From an uncultured Oscillospiraceae bacterium (GTDB lineage Bacteria > Bacillota > Clostridia > Oscillospirales > Oscillospiraceae), in assembly GCA_944385065.1 (NCBI GenBank), contig CALWVX010000008.1, positions 1 through 22,463 on the forward strand: a DNA stretch of 22,463 bases, in the 5' to 3' direction. Shown here piece by piece: positions 13,047-20,816 of this stretch (positions are counted from its first letter, which is position 1; the number at the start of each line of letters is the position of its first letter). The position numbers and the translations under genes are program-made. The notes beneath the pieces were generated by a model. That model was not told the origin of the DNA. It saw nothing but the letters and a program-made list of their open reading frames with translations, and did no database searches.

Positions 13047-13073
13047 TTGGCACTCGAAAGAAAGGAGTGCTAA
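13047..13073 (+). promoter_or_regulatory. CIRCE element, operator for heat-shock repressor HrcA
   Basis: TTGGCACTC (13047-13055), exactly 9 bp, GAGTGCTAA (13065-13073). The consensus is TTAGCACTC-N9-GAGTGCTAA, so 17 of 18 arm positions match (G for A at 13049). It begins about 6 bp after the predicted transcription start of clpP. HrcA binds CIRCE as a dimer and represses until heat stress. I saw no CtsR heptad repeat in the same region. Confidence 0.93.
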
Positions 13074-13132
13074 ATTCCGTCGGCGCAGCCGCCGGCGATT
13101 CCCACAGTCCGCCTGAAAGAAGGAGTATCATC

Positions 13133-13714
13133 ATGAGTTTAGTTCCCTATGTAGTAGAGCAGACCAACCGGGGCGAGCGGTCTTACGACATCTTCTCCCG
13201 CCTGCTTAACGACCGGATTATTATGCTTTCCGAGGAAGTCAACGACACCACCGCCTCGCTGGCGGTGGCCCAGCTGCTGTATCTGGAGGCCCAGGACCCG
13301 GATAAGGACATTCAGTTTTATATCAACAGCCCCGGCGGCTCGGTCACGGCGGGCATGGCCATTTACGACACCATGCAGTATGTGAAGTGCGACGTGTCCA
13401 CCATCTGCATCGGCCTGGCCGCCTCCATGGGCGCCTTCCTGCTGTCCGCCGGAGCCAAGGGCAAGCGTCTGGCCCTGCCCAACGCCGAGATCATGATCCA
13501 CCAGCCCTCCGCCGGCACCCAGGGCCAGATCACCGATATGGCGATTCACCTGAAGCGGCTGGAGGTAGTCAAGAGCCGGATGAACCGCATCCTGGCCGAG
13601 AACACCGGCAAGCCCATCGAGGTGGTCACCGCCGACTGTGAGCGGGATAACTTTATGACCGCCCAGGAGGCCATGGAGTACGGACTGATTGACAAGGTCA
13701 TCGAAAAGCGCTGA
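13133..13714 (+). CDS. clpP: ATP-dependent Clp protease proteolytic subunit
   Basis: 193 residues from ATG 13133, with AAGGAG (13120-13125) 7 nt before it; earlier in-frame codons run through the CIRCE element and are not used. The catalytic triad is complete and at the standard numbers: S98 (GLAASMGAF), H123 (MIHQPSAG) and D172 (CERDNFMTA). INSPGGSVTAGMAIYDTM and the N-terminal LVPYVVEQTNRGERSYDI are typical. ClpP forms a barrel of two heptamers and degrades substrates delivered by ClpX or other Clp ATPases. Control by HrcA rather than CtsR is indicated by the operator upstream. clpX follows 28 bp later with no terminator or promoter visible between, so they form one transcript. Confidence 0.98.
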   Translation: MSLVPYVVEQTNRGERSYDIFSRLLNDRIIMLSEEVNDTTASLAVAQLLYLEAQDPDKDIQFYINSPGGSVTAGMAIYDTMQYVKCDVSTICIGLAASMGAFLLSAGAKGKRLALPNAEIMIHQPSAGTQGQITDMAIHLKRLEVVKSRMNRILAENTGKPIEVVTADCERDNFMTAQEAMEYGLIDKVIEKR

Positions 13715-13742
13715 CCCGGTCCGGAGAGAGGAGATGTAGCCA

Positions 13743-15068
13743 ATGGCTCGAACTGACGACAAAAGCATCCGCTGTTCCTTCTGCGGCAAGCGCCAGGATC
13801 AGGTCAAGCGGATGATCGCCGGTCCCGGCGTCTATATCTGCGACGAGTGTGTGGGCCTGTGCATGGAGGCCATGGGGGCCCAGGGCCTGTCACTGGACGA
13901 CGAGGACATGAGCCCCGTGGGGGAGATCCCCGATGTCCTGCCCACCCCGCAGGAGATTCACGCCGTCCTGGACCAGTATGTGATTGGCCAGGAGAAGGCC
14001 AAGGTGGCCCTGTCGGTGGCAGTGTACAACCACTATAAGCGCATTTACTTCGGCGGGGGAGAGGATGTGGAGCTGCAGAAGAGCAACATCCTGCTCATGG
14101 GCCCCACCGGCTGCGGCAAGACCCTGTTTGCCCAGACGCTGGCCCGGGTGCTGAAGGTGCCCTTCGCCATCGCGGACGCCACTACCCTGACTGAGGCGGG
14201 CTATGTGGGCGACGACGTGGAGAATATCCTCCTGCGTCTGGTCCAGGCCGCCGACTATGACATTGAACTGGCCGAGCGGGGCATCATCTATGTGGATGAG
14301 ATCGACAAGATCGCCCGCAAGAGCGAGAATACCTCCATCACCCGGGACGTGTCCGGCGAGGGAGTACAGCAGGCTCTGCTGAAGATTCTGGAGGGCACGG
14401 TGGCCAACGTCCCGCCTCAGGGCGGCCGGAAGCATCCCCACCAGGAGTTTATCCAGATCGACACCAAGAACATCCTGTTCATCTGCGGCGGCGCCTTTGA
14501 CGGCATCGACAAGATTATCGAGAACCGCCTGGACAAGCGCTCTCTGGGCTTCGGGGCCCAGGTTCAGAGCCGGAAAGAGCGGGATGTGGGCCAGCTGATG
14601 GCCGAGGTACAGCCCCAGGACCTGCTGAAGTTCGGCATCATCCCCGAGCTGGTGGGCCGTCTGCCGGTGCTCACCACCCTGGAGTCCCTGGACCGCAAGC
14701 AGATGGTCCGCATCCTCACCGAGCCCAAGAACGCCCTGGTGAAGCAGTACCAGAAGCTGCTGGAGTACGATCAGGTGGAGCTGGAATTCACCCAGGAGGC
14801 CCTGGAGGCCGCCGCCGACCGGGCGGTGGAGCGGGGAATCGGTGCCCGCGGCCTTCGGGCCGTGCTGGAGGAGGTCATGACGCGGGTGATGTACGACGTG
14901 CCCTCCGATCCCACCATTGTGAAGGTCACCATCACCGCCCCCTGCATGACCGACGGGGCCCAGCCCGAGCTGGTCCGGGATCCGGGCCGCACCCAGCGGC
15001 CCAAGCTGGGCCGGGCGGCCTTTCAGGCCCAGCAGCGGGCCAGAACAACGGGGGCCAGCGCCAGCTGA
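13743..15068 (+). CDS. clpX: ATP-dependent Clp protease ATP-binding subunit ClpX
   Basis: 441 residues. The N-terminal zinc-binding domain has C11/C14 (CSFC) and C33/C36 (CDEC), used for adaptor and substrate recognition. The AAA+ core shows Walker A GPTGCGKT (120-127), the pore loop GYVG (153-156), Walker B IIYVDEIDK (181-189) and the RKH loop GGRKHPHQE. The ClpP-docking loop reads LGF in RSLGFGAQ, a usual variant of IGF. ClpX hexamers unfold tagged proteins and feed them into ClpP. The tail after about residue 410 (Arg/Gln/Ala-rich) is a poorly conserved extension. The gene is co-transcribed with clpP and ends before a terminator hairpin. Confidence 0.98.
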   Translation: MARTDDKSIRCSFCGKRQDQVKRMIAGPGVYICDECVGLCMEAMGAQGLSLDDEDMSPVGEIPDVLPTPQEIHAVLDQYVIGQEKAKVALSVAVYNHYKRIYFGGGEDVELQKSNILLMGPTGCGKTLFAQTLARVLKVPFAIADATTLTEAGYVGDDVENILLRLVQAADYDIELAERGIIYVDEIDKIARKSENTSITRDVSGEGVQQALLKILEGTVANVPPQGGRKHPHQEFIQIDTKNILFICGGAFDGIDKIIENRLDKRSLGFGAQVQSRKERDVGQLMAEVQPQDLLKFGIIPELVGRLPVLTTLESLDRKQMVRILTEPKNALVKQYQKLLEYDQVELEFTQEALEAAADRAVERGIGARGLRAVLEEVMTRVMYDVPSDPTIVKVTITAPCMTDGAQPELVRDPGRTQRPKLGRAAFQAQQRARTTGASAS

Positions 15069-15092
15069 GCAAATTTTTGTCACAACACGATA

Positions 15093-15145
15093 GGCGTCCC
15101 GCGGTCTTCCCGAAACAGCGGGAGCTGTGGGGCGCCGTTCTTTTT
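15093..15145 (+). terminator. Branched terminator between clpX and lon
   Basis: GGCGTCCC (15093-15100) pairs with GGGGCGCC (15129-15136), one G-U pair. It encloses a second small stem TCCCG/CGGGA (15108-15112/15119-15123), and GTTCTTTTT (15137-15145) follows. It leaves only 25 nt before the lon start, with no promoter in that space, so it must be partly read through or regulated. Confidence 0.78.
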
Positions 15146-15170
15146 GATCCCTGAGAGGAAGTGAACCACT

Positions 15171-17618
15171 ATGACGAAGAATCAAGAATGGGAGGTGCTG
15201 CACACCAGCACCATGCCGGTCATCGCCCTGCGGGGGCTGACGGTGTTTCCCAATGTGCTGATCCATTTCGAGGTGTCCCGGGACATCTCCATCAAGGCGC
15301 TGGAGACCGCCATGAGCGCGGGCAGCCCGGTGTTCCTGGTGGGACAGAAGGACATCTCGGTGGAGGAGCCCGGGCTGGAGGACCTGTATCAGGTCGGCAC
15401 CATTTCCAATGTCCGGCAGATCCTGCGCATGCCCGGCGACAATGTACGGGTGATGGTGGAGGGACAGGGCCGGGGCCGCCTGCTCCAGCTGCTGCGCTCC
15501 GAGCCCCACCTGGAGGCACAGGTGCAGGAGATCCCGGAGCAGGAGCCGTCCGGCCGCCGTTCGGCCAGGACGGAGGCCCTTATGCGCTCCACCTATGAGC
15601 TGTTTCAGCAGTATGCCGAGCTGGCGCCCAAGCTGTCTCCCGATCTGATGATCCATGTGCTGGGCAGTCAGGAGCCGGGGCACATCGCCGACTATATCGC
15701 CCAGAACATCCCCATGCGCAACAGCGACAAGCAGGCCGTTCTGGAGGAGCTGCGGCCGGTGCGCCGGCTGGAAAAGCTCCACAAGCTGCTGGAGCGGGAG
15801 GTGGAGATCCTCGCCCTGGACAACGAGATTCAAAGCAAGGCCCGGGAGCAGATGGCGGGCAACCAGCGGGACTACTATCTGCGGGAGCAGATGAAAGCCA
15901 TCCAGAACGAGCTGGGAGAGGGCGAGGGGGCCGACGAGATCGAGGAGTACCGCCAGAAGATCGCCCAGGCCGACATGCCCGACGAGGTGCGGGAGAAGCT
16001 GAACAAGGAGCTGGGCCGTCTGGCCAAGCAGACCTTCGGCTCCTCCGAGGGCACGGTTCTGCGCAATTATCTGGACGTGTGCCTGGAGCTGCCCTGGAAC
16101 GTCTCCACCAAGGAGAAGGTCAGCGTCTCCGCCGTGCGACGGGCCCTGGACGCCGACCACTACGGTCTGGAGAAGGTCAAGGAGCGCATTCTGGAGTTTG
16201 TGGCCGTCAAGCAGCTGGCCCCCGAGCTGAAGGGGCAGGTGCTGTGTCTGGTGGGCCCCCCGGGCGTGGGCAAGACCTCCATCGCCATGTCGGTGGCCCG
16301 GGCCATGAACCGGAAGCTGGCCCGCATCTCCCTGGGCGGGGTCAGCGACGAGGCGGAGATCCGGGGGCACCGAAAGACCTATGTGGGCGCCATGCCCGGC
16401 CGGATCATCACCGCCATCTCCCAGGCCGGCAGCCGCAACCCCCTGATTCTGCTGGACGAGATCGACAAGCTGGGCCGCGACCACCGGGGCGACCCGGGCT
16501 CCGCCCTGCTGGAGGTGCTGGACGGAGAGCAGAACGCCGCCTTCCGGGACAACTTTCTGGAGATTCCCTTTGATCTGTCCGACGTCATGTTCATCACCAC
16601 CGCCAACACCACCGACACCATTCCGCGCCCGCTGCTGGACCGGATGGAGGTCATCGAGCTGGGCAGCTATACCGATGAGGAGAAGCTCCAGATCGCCAAG
16701 CGCCACCTGATCCCCAAGGAGCTGAAGCGCCACGGTCTGACCCGGCAGCAGCTTCGGGTGACCGACGGGGCCATCCGCACCATCCTCTCCGCCTATACCC
16801 GGGAGTCCGGCGTCCGGGTGCTGGAGCGCCGGATCGCCGCCATCTGCCGAAAGGCCGCCATGAAGCTGGTGGAGGGGAAGGCCCAGACGGTCCGGGTGAC
16901 GGAGCGGGACCTGGAGGAGTACCTGGGCGCCCCCCGGTACTATCCCGAGCGCCAGGCCCTGGAGGAGCGGGTCGGCGTGGTCAACGGGCTGGCCTGGACC
17001 TCGGTGGGCGGCGAGCTGCTGGAAGTGGAGGTCAACGTGGTTCCCGGCACCGGGCGGCTGGAGCTCACCGGCAATCTGGGAGATGTGATGAAGGAGTCGG
17101 CCCACGCCGCCCTCAGCTATATCCGCAGCCAGGCCGACCGGCTGGGCATTCCCGCCGACTTCTACAAGGAGAAGGATATTCACGTCCACTTCCCCGAGGG
17201 GGCCGTTCCCAAGGACGGACCTTCCGCGGGCATTGCCATTACCACCGCCATTACCTCCGCCCTCACCGGGTGCCCGGTGCGCCGGGGCATTGCCATGACC
17301 GGCGAGGTCACCCTCCGGGGCCGGGTGCTGCCCATCGGAGGATTGAAGGAAAAGACCATGGCCGCCTTCCGCAACGGTATCAAGACGGTAATCATCCCCG
17401 CCGATAACGCCAAGGACCTGGAGGAGATCGACCAGACGGTGCGCCGGGCCCTCCAGTTCACCCTGGTGGAGCGGGCGGATCAGGTGCTGACCGCCGCGCT
17501 GAACCGCCCCGCCCAGGCGGTGGAGCTGCCCCGCAAGGCAGGGGAGGGGGAGGGAGAGCCTGTGGACCTCTCCGCAGTTCCCCAGGCAGAGCGCCGGGCC
17601 CCCCGTCCCCGGCAGTGA
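15171..17618 (+). CDS. lon: ATP-dependent protease Lon (LonA type)
   Basis: 815 residues, a full LonA. The N-terminal substrate-binding domain (1 to about 205) begins TMPVIALRGLTVFPNVLIHF. A helical region follows (YYLREQMKAIQNELGE, 235-250). The AAA+ domain has Walker A GPPGVGKT (362-369) and Walker B LILLDEIDK (425-433). The protease domain carries the Ser-Lys dyad: S685 in KDGPSAGIA and the last Lys of GGLKEK (K728). Lon degrades misfolded and short-lived regulatory proteins in the cytoplasm. The last 30 residues are a Glu/Pro/Arg-rich extension. The start is ATG 15171 after GAGAGGAAG. The engB ribosome binding site overlaps its stop, so the two are coupled. Confidence 0.98.
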   Translation: MTKNQEWEVLHTSTMPVIALRGLTVFPNVLIHFEVSRDISIKALETAMSAGSPVFLVGQKDISVEEPGLEDLYQVGTISNVRQILRMPGDNVRVMVEGQGRGRLLQLLRSEPHLEAQVQEIPEQEPSGRRSARTEALMRSTYELFQQYAELAPKLSPDLMIHVLGSQEPGHIADYIAQNIPMRNSDKQAVLEELRPVRRLEKLHKLLEREVEILALDNEIQSKAREQMAGNQRDYYLREQMKAIQNELGEGEGADEIEEYRQKIAQADMPDEVREKLNKELGRLAKQTFGSSEGTVLRNYLDVCLELPWNVSTKEKVSVSAVRRALDADHYGLEKVKERILEFVAVKQLAPELKGQVLCLVGPPGVGKTSIAMSVARAMNRKLARISLGGVSDEAEIRGHRKTYVGAMPGRIITAISQAGSRNPLILLDEIDKLGRDHRGDPGSALLEVLDGEQNAAFRDNFLEIPFDLSDVMFITTANTTDTIPRPLLDRMEVIELGSYTDEEKLQIAKRHLIPKELKRHGLTRQQLRVTDGAIRTILSAYTRESGVRVLERRIAAICRKAAMKLVEGKAQTVRVTERDLEEYLGAPRYYPERQALEERVGVVNGLAWTSVGGELLEVEVNVVPGTGRLELTGNLGDVMKESAHAALSYIRSQADRLGIPADFYKEKDIHVHFPEGAVPKDGPSAGIAITTAITSALTGCPVRRGIAMTGEVTLRGRVLPIGGLKEKTMAAFRNGIKTVIIPADNAKDLEEIDQTVRRALQFTLVERADQVLTAALNRPAQAVELPRKAGEGEGEPVDLSAVPQAERRAPRPRQ

Positions 17619-17628
17619 GGAGGGAGAC

Positions 17629-18228
17629 ATGAGCGTCAATCTGCACAACGCCCAGTTTGTCCTGTCTGCCGTCTCGCCCCGGAATTTTCTGGAGGACGGC
17701 CTGCCACAGGTGGCGTTTGCCGGCCGGTCCAATGTGGGAAAGTCGTCGGTTATCAACCGCCTGCTGAACCGAAAGAATTTTGCCCGGGTGGGGGCCGTCC
17801 CCGGCAAGACCATCCACATCAACTATTTCCGCATCGACGACGCCTTTTATCTGGTGGACCTGCCCGGCTACGGCTACGCCCAGGTGTCCAAGGGGGAGCG
17901 GGACCGGTGGGGAAAGCTGATGGAGGACTACTTCGTCCGGCCTGAACTGCTGACCCTGGGGGTCATGATCGTGGACGTCCGACACAAGCCCACCGCCGAC
18001 GACGGTACGATGGCCGGATGGTTTCGGGACACCGGCCGCCCCCTGATTGTGGTGGCCAACAAGCTGGATAAGCTGAAAAAGAGCGAAATCGCCCCCAACC
18101 TCCAACAGGTCCGGGAGACCCTGGAGCTGGGGGAGGACGTCCCGGTGATTCCCTTCTCGGCGGAGAAGGGGACCGGCCGGGAGGAGCTGCTGGGCGCGAT
18201 TCTCTCCGGCATCAAGTTAACAGAATAA
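17629..18228 (+). CDS. engB: Ribosome biogenesis GTP-binding protein EngB (YsxC/YihA)
   Basis: 199 residues; GAGGAGGGA (17617-17625) overlaps the lon stop and lies just before ATG 17629. GTPase motifs in order are G1 GRSNVGKS (32-39), G2 with T61 in PGKTIHINYF, G3 DLPG (77-80) followed by the family mark YGYA, G4 NKLD (144-147) and G5 SAEK (177-180). EngB is an essential small GTPase needed for late 50S assembly. The lon-engB pairing is the Bacillus lonA-ysxC order. It is the last + strand gene in the window and is closed by a terminator shared with the opposing cluster. Confidence 0.97.
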   Translation: MSVNLHNAQFVLSAVSPRNFLEDGLPQVAFAGRSNVGKSSVINRLLNRKNFARVGAVPGKTIHINYFRIDDAFYLVDLPGYGYAQVSKGERDRWGKLMEDYFVRPELLTLGVMIVDVRHKPTADDGTMAGWFRDTGRPLIVVANKLDKLKKSEIAPNLQQVRETLELGEDVPVIPFSAEKGTGREELLGAILSGIKLTE

Positions 18229-18234
18229 GAAATG

Positions 18235-18263
18235 CAGCGCCCCGGCCATCGGCCGGGGCGCTG
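18235..18263. terminator. Bidirectional terminator between engB and the - strand cluster
   Basis: CAGCGCCCCGGCC (18235-18247), loop ATC, GGCCGGGGCGCTG (18251-18263), a 13-bp perfect stem. On the + strand it is followed by TGCTGTTT, on the - strand by CATTTCTTATT, so it can serve both converging transcription units. Confidence 0.82.
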
Positions 18264-18335
18264 TGCTGTTTACGCCAAAATGATTTCCGCCAAAGTGTCC
18301 AGATGGTCGGCCAGGTCCTCCTGCCCGGCGTAGCG

Positions 18336-18380
18336 GAACACCGCCGCGTCCCGGCCCTTCCCCAGGGCGGCCAGCTGCCA
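18336..18380. repeat. 45-bp direct repeat shared by two paralogues (copy 1)
   Basis: Identical over 45 bp to 19594-19638. It encodes the conserved WQLAALGKGRDAAVF stretch near the C-terminus of each protein. Identity without silent changes over this length points to recent duplication or gene conversion. Confidence 0.9.
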
Positions 18381-19417
18381 CACCCGGTCTCCTTCTTCGC
18401 AGGCCAGGATGACGAAGTCCAGGCCGGGATAGTCCACCTCTTCATAGCGCATGCGGACATTGAGCAGACGGTATCCCTCCAGAAAGGATTCCGCCGCCGG
18501 CCGGGTAAAAGCGGGGAACAGCACCCGCAGCCGGGTCTGGTCCAGAGAAGGAGAATAGCGGTAGTTCCCGCCCTCCGGGTCGGGGGAGAAGCCATGGTAA
18601 TCTCCCTCGGACGGGCTGTACCCGCTCTGCTCCACCTCGTACCAGATGGGGGCCAGGAAGGAGAAGGAGGGCCGGGCGAAATTCTCCGGTTCCCGGGGAG
18701 CCCTCCCGGCGACGGTCTCAAAGTCAGCCAGCGGTTCATTTTCCAGCTGTTCCAGAGTCACATAGGGCTGTCGGAAGTCGGACAGGGGATCCCGTCCCAG
18801 CGGTTCAGATAATACCACTGTCCCAAAAACAGCAGGAACAGGGGGATGATCAGCGCCAGAGTGATCCGGTTCTCCCACTGGATCGCCCGGCTGGGGCCGG
18901 GGGAGGAAGGTGGAGGCATCCCCATGGACAGGGCCCGGCAGGTGGCCCGGAGGGTGCGCGCGTCTCTTCGGTGAATGCGCCAGTAAAAAATGACCAGCGG
19001 GAGAAGGATCAGCAAAATGGGGTGACATATATAGAACAGCAGCATGGGGATCAGGGCGGGGGAATTGGGCTGAACGTCAAAGCGGCTGCGGAGGAGAAGC
19101 AGCAGCACGACAACCAGCACAAGCGCGGCCCACATCAGATCGCGTAGGATGCGCTGGCGCCGCTCCCGGCGCTCCAGCTGTTCCAGATTCATCCCCCGGC
19201 TCTCATAGTCGCTGTACAGCTCCGGGGCCGACGGGTCCAGGGTGTAAAACAGGTGGTAGGCCCGGCCTACCGTAAAGGCGTAGTCCCACCCCTGGGCTTG
19301 ATACAGTTCCAGCCGGTCCGGCTCCGGGGCCGCCCCCGGTCTGCCGCACACCTCCAGCCGAAACCGGGTGCCGGGGACCCCGGTGGGGACGAAGGTGGCC
19401 CACGCGTCCAGCCGCTG

Positions 19418-19471
19418 GGGGAACAGCCCCTGCGCGGCCTGCTCCTCCAGCCAGCTCTCCAGGCCGGGAAT
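19418..19471. repeat. 54-bp direct repeat shared by two paralogues (copy 1)
   Basis: Identical over 54 bp to 20662-20715. It encodes the IPGLESWLEEQAAQGLFP segment at the start of the DUF2812 domain. The two copies are 1244 bp apart, one gene length, so recombination between them would delete exactly one gene unit. Confidence 0.9.
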
Positions 19472-19509
19472 GTCGTACAGGGAGACGGGGAGAACCTTGC
19501 GAATCTTTT

Positions 19510-20757
19510 TCATGCCGCACCCTCCGTTTCATCCAATATCAGTTCCGCCAGAGCGTCCAGGTGATCGGCCAGCCGCTCCTGCCCGGCATAGAAGAACACC
19601 GCCGCGTCCCGGCCCTTCCCCAGGGCGGCCAGCTGCCAGGTATCATCCTCGCGGTCAGCCACCACCGCGAAGTCCAGCCCTGGGCAGTCCACCTCCCGCC
19701 AGTACCCCTCCAGTGACGGGTATTGATCCAGTTTGGCCAGGGCCGCCGCCCGGGCCAGGGAGGAGGAGAGGGCCCGGATTCGGGTCTGTTCCAGGGTGGC
19801 GTGATAGCGGTATTTCCCGCCCTCCGGGTCGGGAGAATAGCCCTCGTAGTCCCCCGGCTCCGGGCTGAACCCCTGAAGGCGCACCTCGTACCACACCGGG
19901 GCCAGGAGGGAGGGGATATACCGGGCCAAGTCCTGATTCCCCTCAAAGGTGCCCGGCCGTCCGGTGAGCATCTCATAGGAGACCAGGGACGGCTCCCCCA
20001 GGTCGGAGAAGGTCACATAGGGAGGAGAGAAGCGGTCCAGAGGGACGCCGCCCTCCCGCTGGAAGTAGATGTGACAGCCCAGACAGGCCGCAATCAGGAT
20101 GGTCAGGGCCAGGGACGTCCCGTTGGCCCACCGCATCAGCCGGCTGGGGCCGGGAGAGGGGGGCGGCGGCAGGCCGTCTTTCAGGGCGCGGCAGGCGGCC
20201 CGGAGGGTGCGCAGGTCCCGGCTCTGGAACACGCCCAGAATCAAGTCCGCCCCCAGGGCGAGGACCATAAACGGGTTGACGTTCTTCATAAGGGAGAGGA
20301 GGGCGGACCGCTGCCCGGACCAGTACAGCAGGGCATTGTATGCCGCCATCAGGACCAGCAGGGCACCCAGCGCGTAAATCAGAAACTGGACCGCCCGGAC
20401 CCGGCGCAGCTGCCGCTGGGCCCGCTCCAGGGACATCCCCCGGCTCTGGTAATCGGTGTAGAGCTCGATCGCTTCCGGGTCCTGCGCGTAGAACAGGAAG
20501 TAAGTCCGGCCGACGGGAAGGGCGTACTCCCACCCCTGCCGCTGATACAGCTCCAGCTGTTCCGGGGCGGGTTCGGTGCCCCGGTCTCCCCAGGACTCCA
20601 GCCGAAACCGGGTGCCGGGAACGGCCCCGGTGCGGAAGACGGCCCAGCGCCCCAGGCGGACGGGGAACAGCCCCTGCGCGGCCTGCTCCTCCAGCCAGCT
20701 CTCCAGGCCGGGAATATCGTACAGGGAGACGGGGAGAATCCTGCGTACTTTCTTCAT
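19510..20757 (-). CDS. DUF2812 domain membrane protein (intact paralogue)
   Basis: 415 residues. The start is ATG 20757 because AAGGAGGG lies about 8 nt upstream of it; a longer frame from 20784 has no ribosome binding site. Residues 1 to about 110 are a DUF2812 domain (ending IELYTDYQSRGMSLE). Then come three hydrophobic helices (about 123-146, 162-178, 213-232) with a basic and proline-rich stretch between the second and third (PPPPSPGPSRLMRW). The last 180 residues form a soluble domain with APVWYEV, SPEPGDYEGYSPDPEGGKYR and LGKGRDAAVFFYAG. If the DUF2812 part is cytoplasmic, an odd number of helices would put this domain outside. DUF2812 has no known function and often lies next to PadR-type regulators; none is inside the window. 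It is coupled to the frameshifted copy by ATGA. Confidence 0.85.
   Translation of the reverse strand: MKKVRRILPVSLYDIPGLESWLEEQAAQGLFPVRLGRWAVFRTGAVPGTRFRLESWGDRGTEPAPEQLELYQRQGWEYALPVGRTYFLFYAQDPEAIELYTDYQSRGMSLERAQRQLRRVRAVQFLIYALGALLVLMAAYNALLYWSGQRSALLSLMKNVNPFMVLALGADLILGVFQSRDLRTLRAACRALKDGLPPPPSPGPSRLMRWANGTSLALTILIAACLGCHIYFQREGGVPLDRFSPPYVTFSDLGEPSLVSYEMLTGRPGTFEGNQDLARYIPSLLAPVWYEVRLQGFSPEPGDYEGYSPDPEGGKYRYHATLEQTRIRALSSSLARAAALAKLDQYPSLEGYWREVDCPGLDFAVVADREDDTWQLAALGKGRDAAVFFYAGQERLADHLDALAELILDETEGAA
19594..19638. repeat. 45-bp direct repeat shared by two paralogues (copy 2)
   Basis: Second copy of the sequence at 18336-18380, in the 3' part of the intact DUF2812 gene. Confidence 0.9.
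20662..20715. repeat. 54-bp direct repeat shared by two paralogues (copy 2)
   Basis: Second copy of the sequence at 19418-19471, in the 5' part of the intact DUF2812 gene. Confidence 0.9.
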
Positions 20758-20782
20758 GGAGTTCCCTCCTTTGATCCAGTCC

Positions 20783-20816
20783 AATTCCTCATTCTTAACT
20801 TCTGATTCTTAATTCT
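20783..20816. repeat. AT-rich short-repeat patch at a gene end
   Basis: ATTCTTA occurs at 20791 and 20805, with partial copies AATTCCT (20783) and ATTCT (20812). The patch is strikingly AT-rich in a GC-rich neighbourhood. It supplies the last codons and the TAA (20809-20811) of the upstream paralogue and fills most of the 51-bp gap to the next one. It could be a remnant of an insertion or slipped-strand repeat; no mobile element is recognisable. Confidence 0.55.

Larger units (their letters stand above)
18270..19513 (-). pseudogene. DUF2812 membrane protein, split by a one-base frameshift
   Basis: The first frame runs from ATG 19513 (MKKIRKVLPVSLYDIPGLES) through the DUF2812 domain and three membrane helices (about residues 127-142, 155-178, 217-236) and stops at 18758, after residue 251. 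The second frame, open from about 18790 down to TAA 18270, continues the homology with its neighbour: LSDFRQPYVTLEQL against LDRFSPPYVTFSDL. The join falls in a run of four G on the + strand (18785-18788, CCCC in the gene), around residue 243. One extra base there gives 414 residues, against 415 in the adjacent paralogue. The second frame has no credible own start. So the gene is either a recent pseudogene, a sequencing error, or frameshifted on purpose. The ATG overlaps the stop of the upstream paralogue as ATGA. Function unknown. Confidence 0.82.

Noticed and set aside
13890..17822. 1310-residue open frame on the - strand opposite clpX, lon and engB
   Set aside because: It is a GC-rich shadow of well-identified + strand genes: His/Leu/Gly-rich, with no domain and no ribosome binding site.
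18270..19028. Independent gene for the 3' half of the frameshifted DUF2812 copy
   Set aside because: Its first 80 or so residues overlap the upstream frame and are Pro/His-rich shadow sequence; homology begins exactly at the frameshift, so it is the second half of one broken gene.
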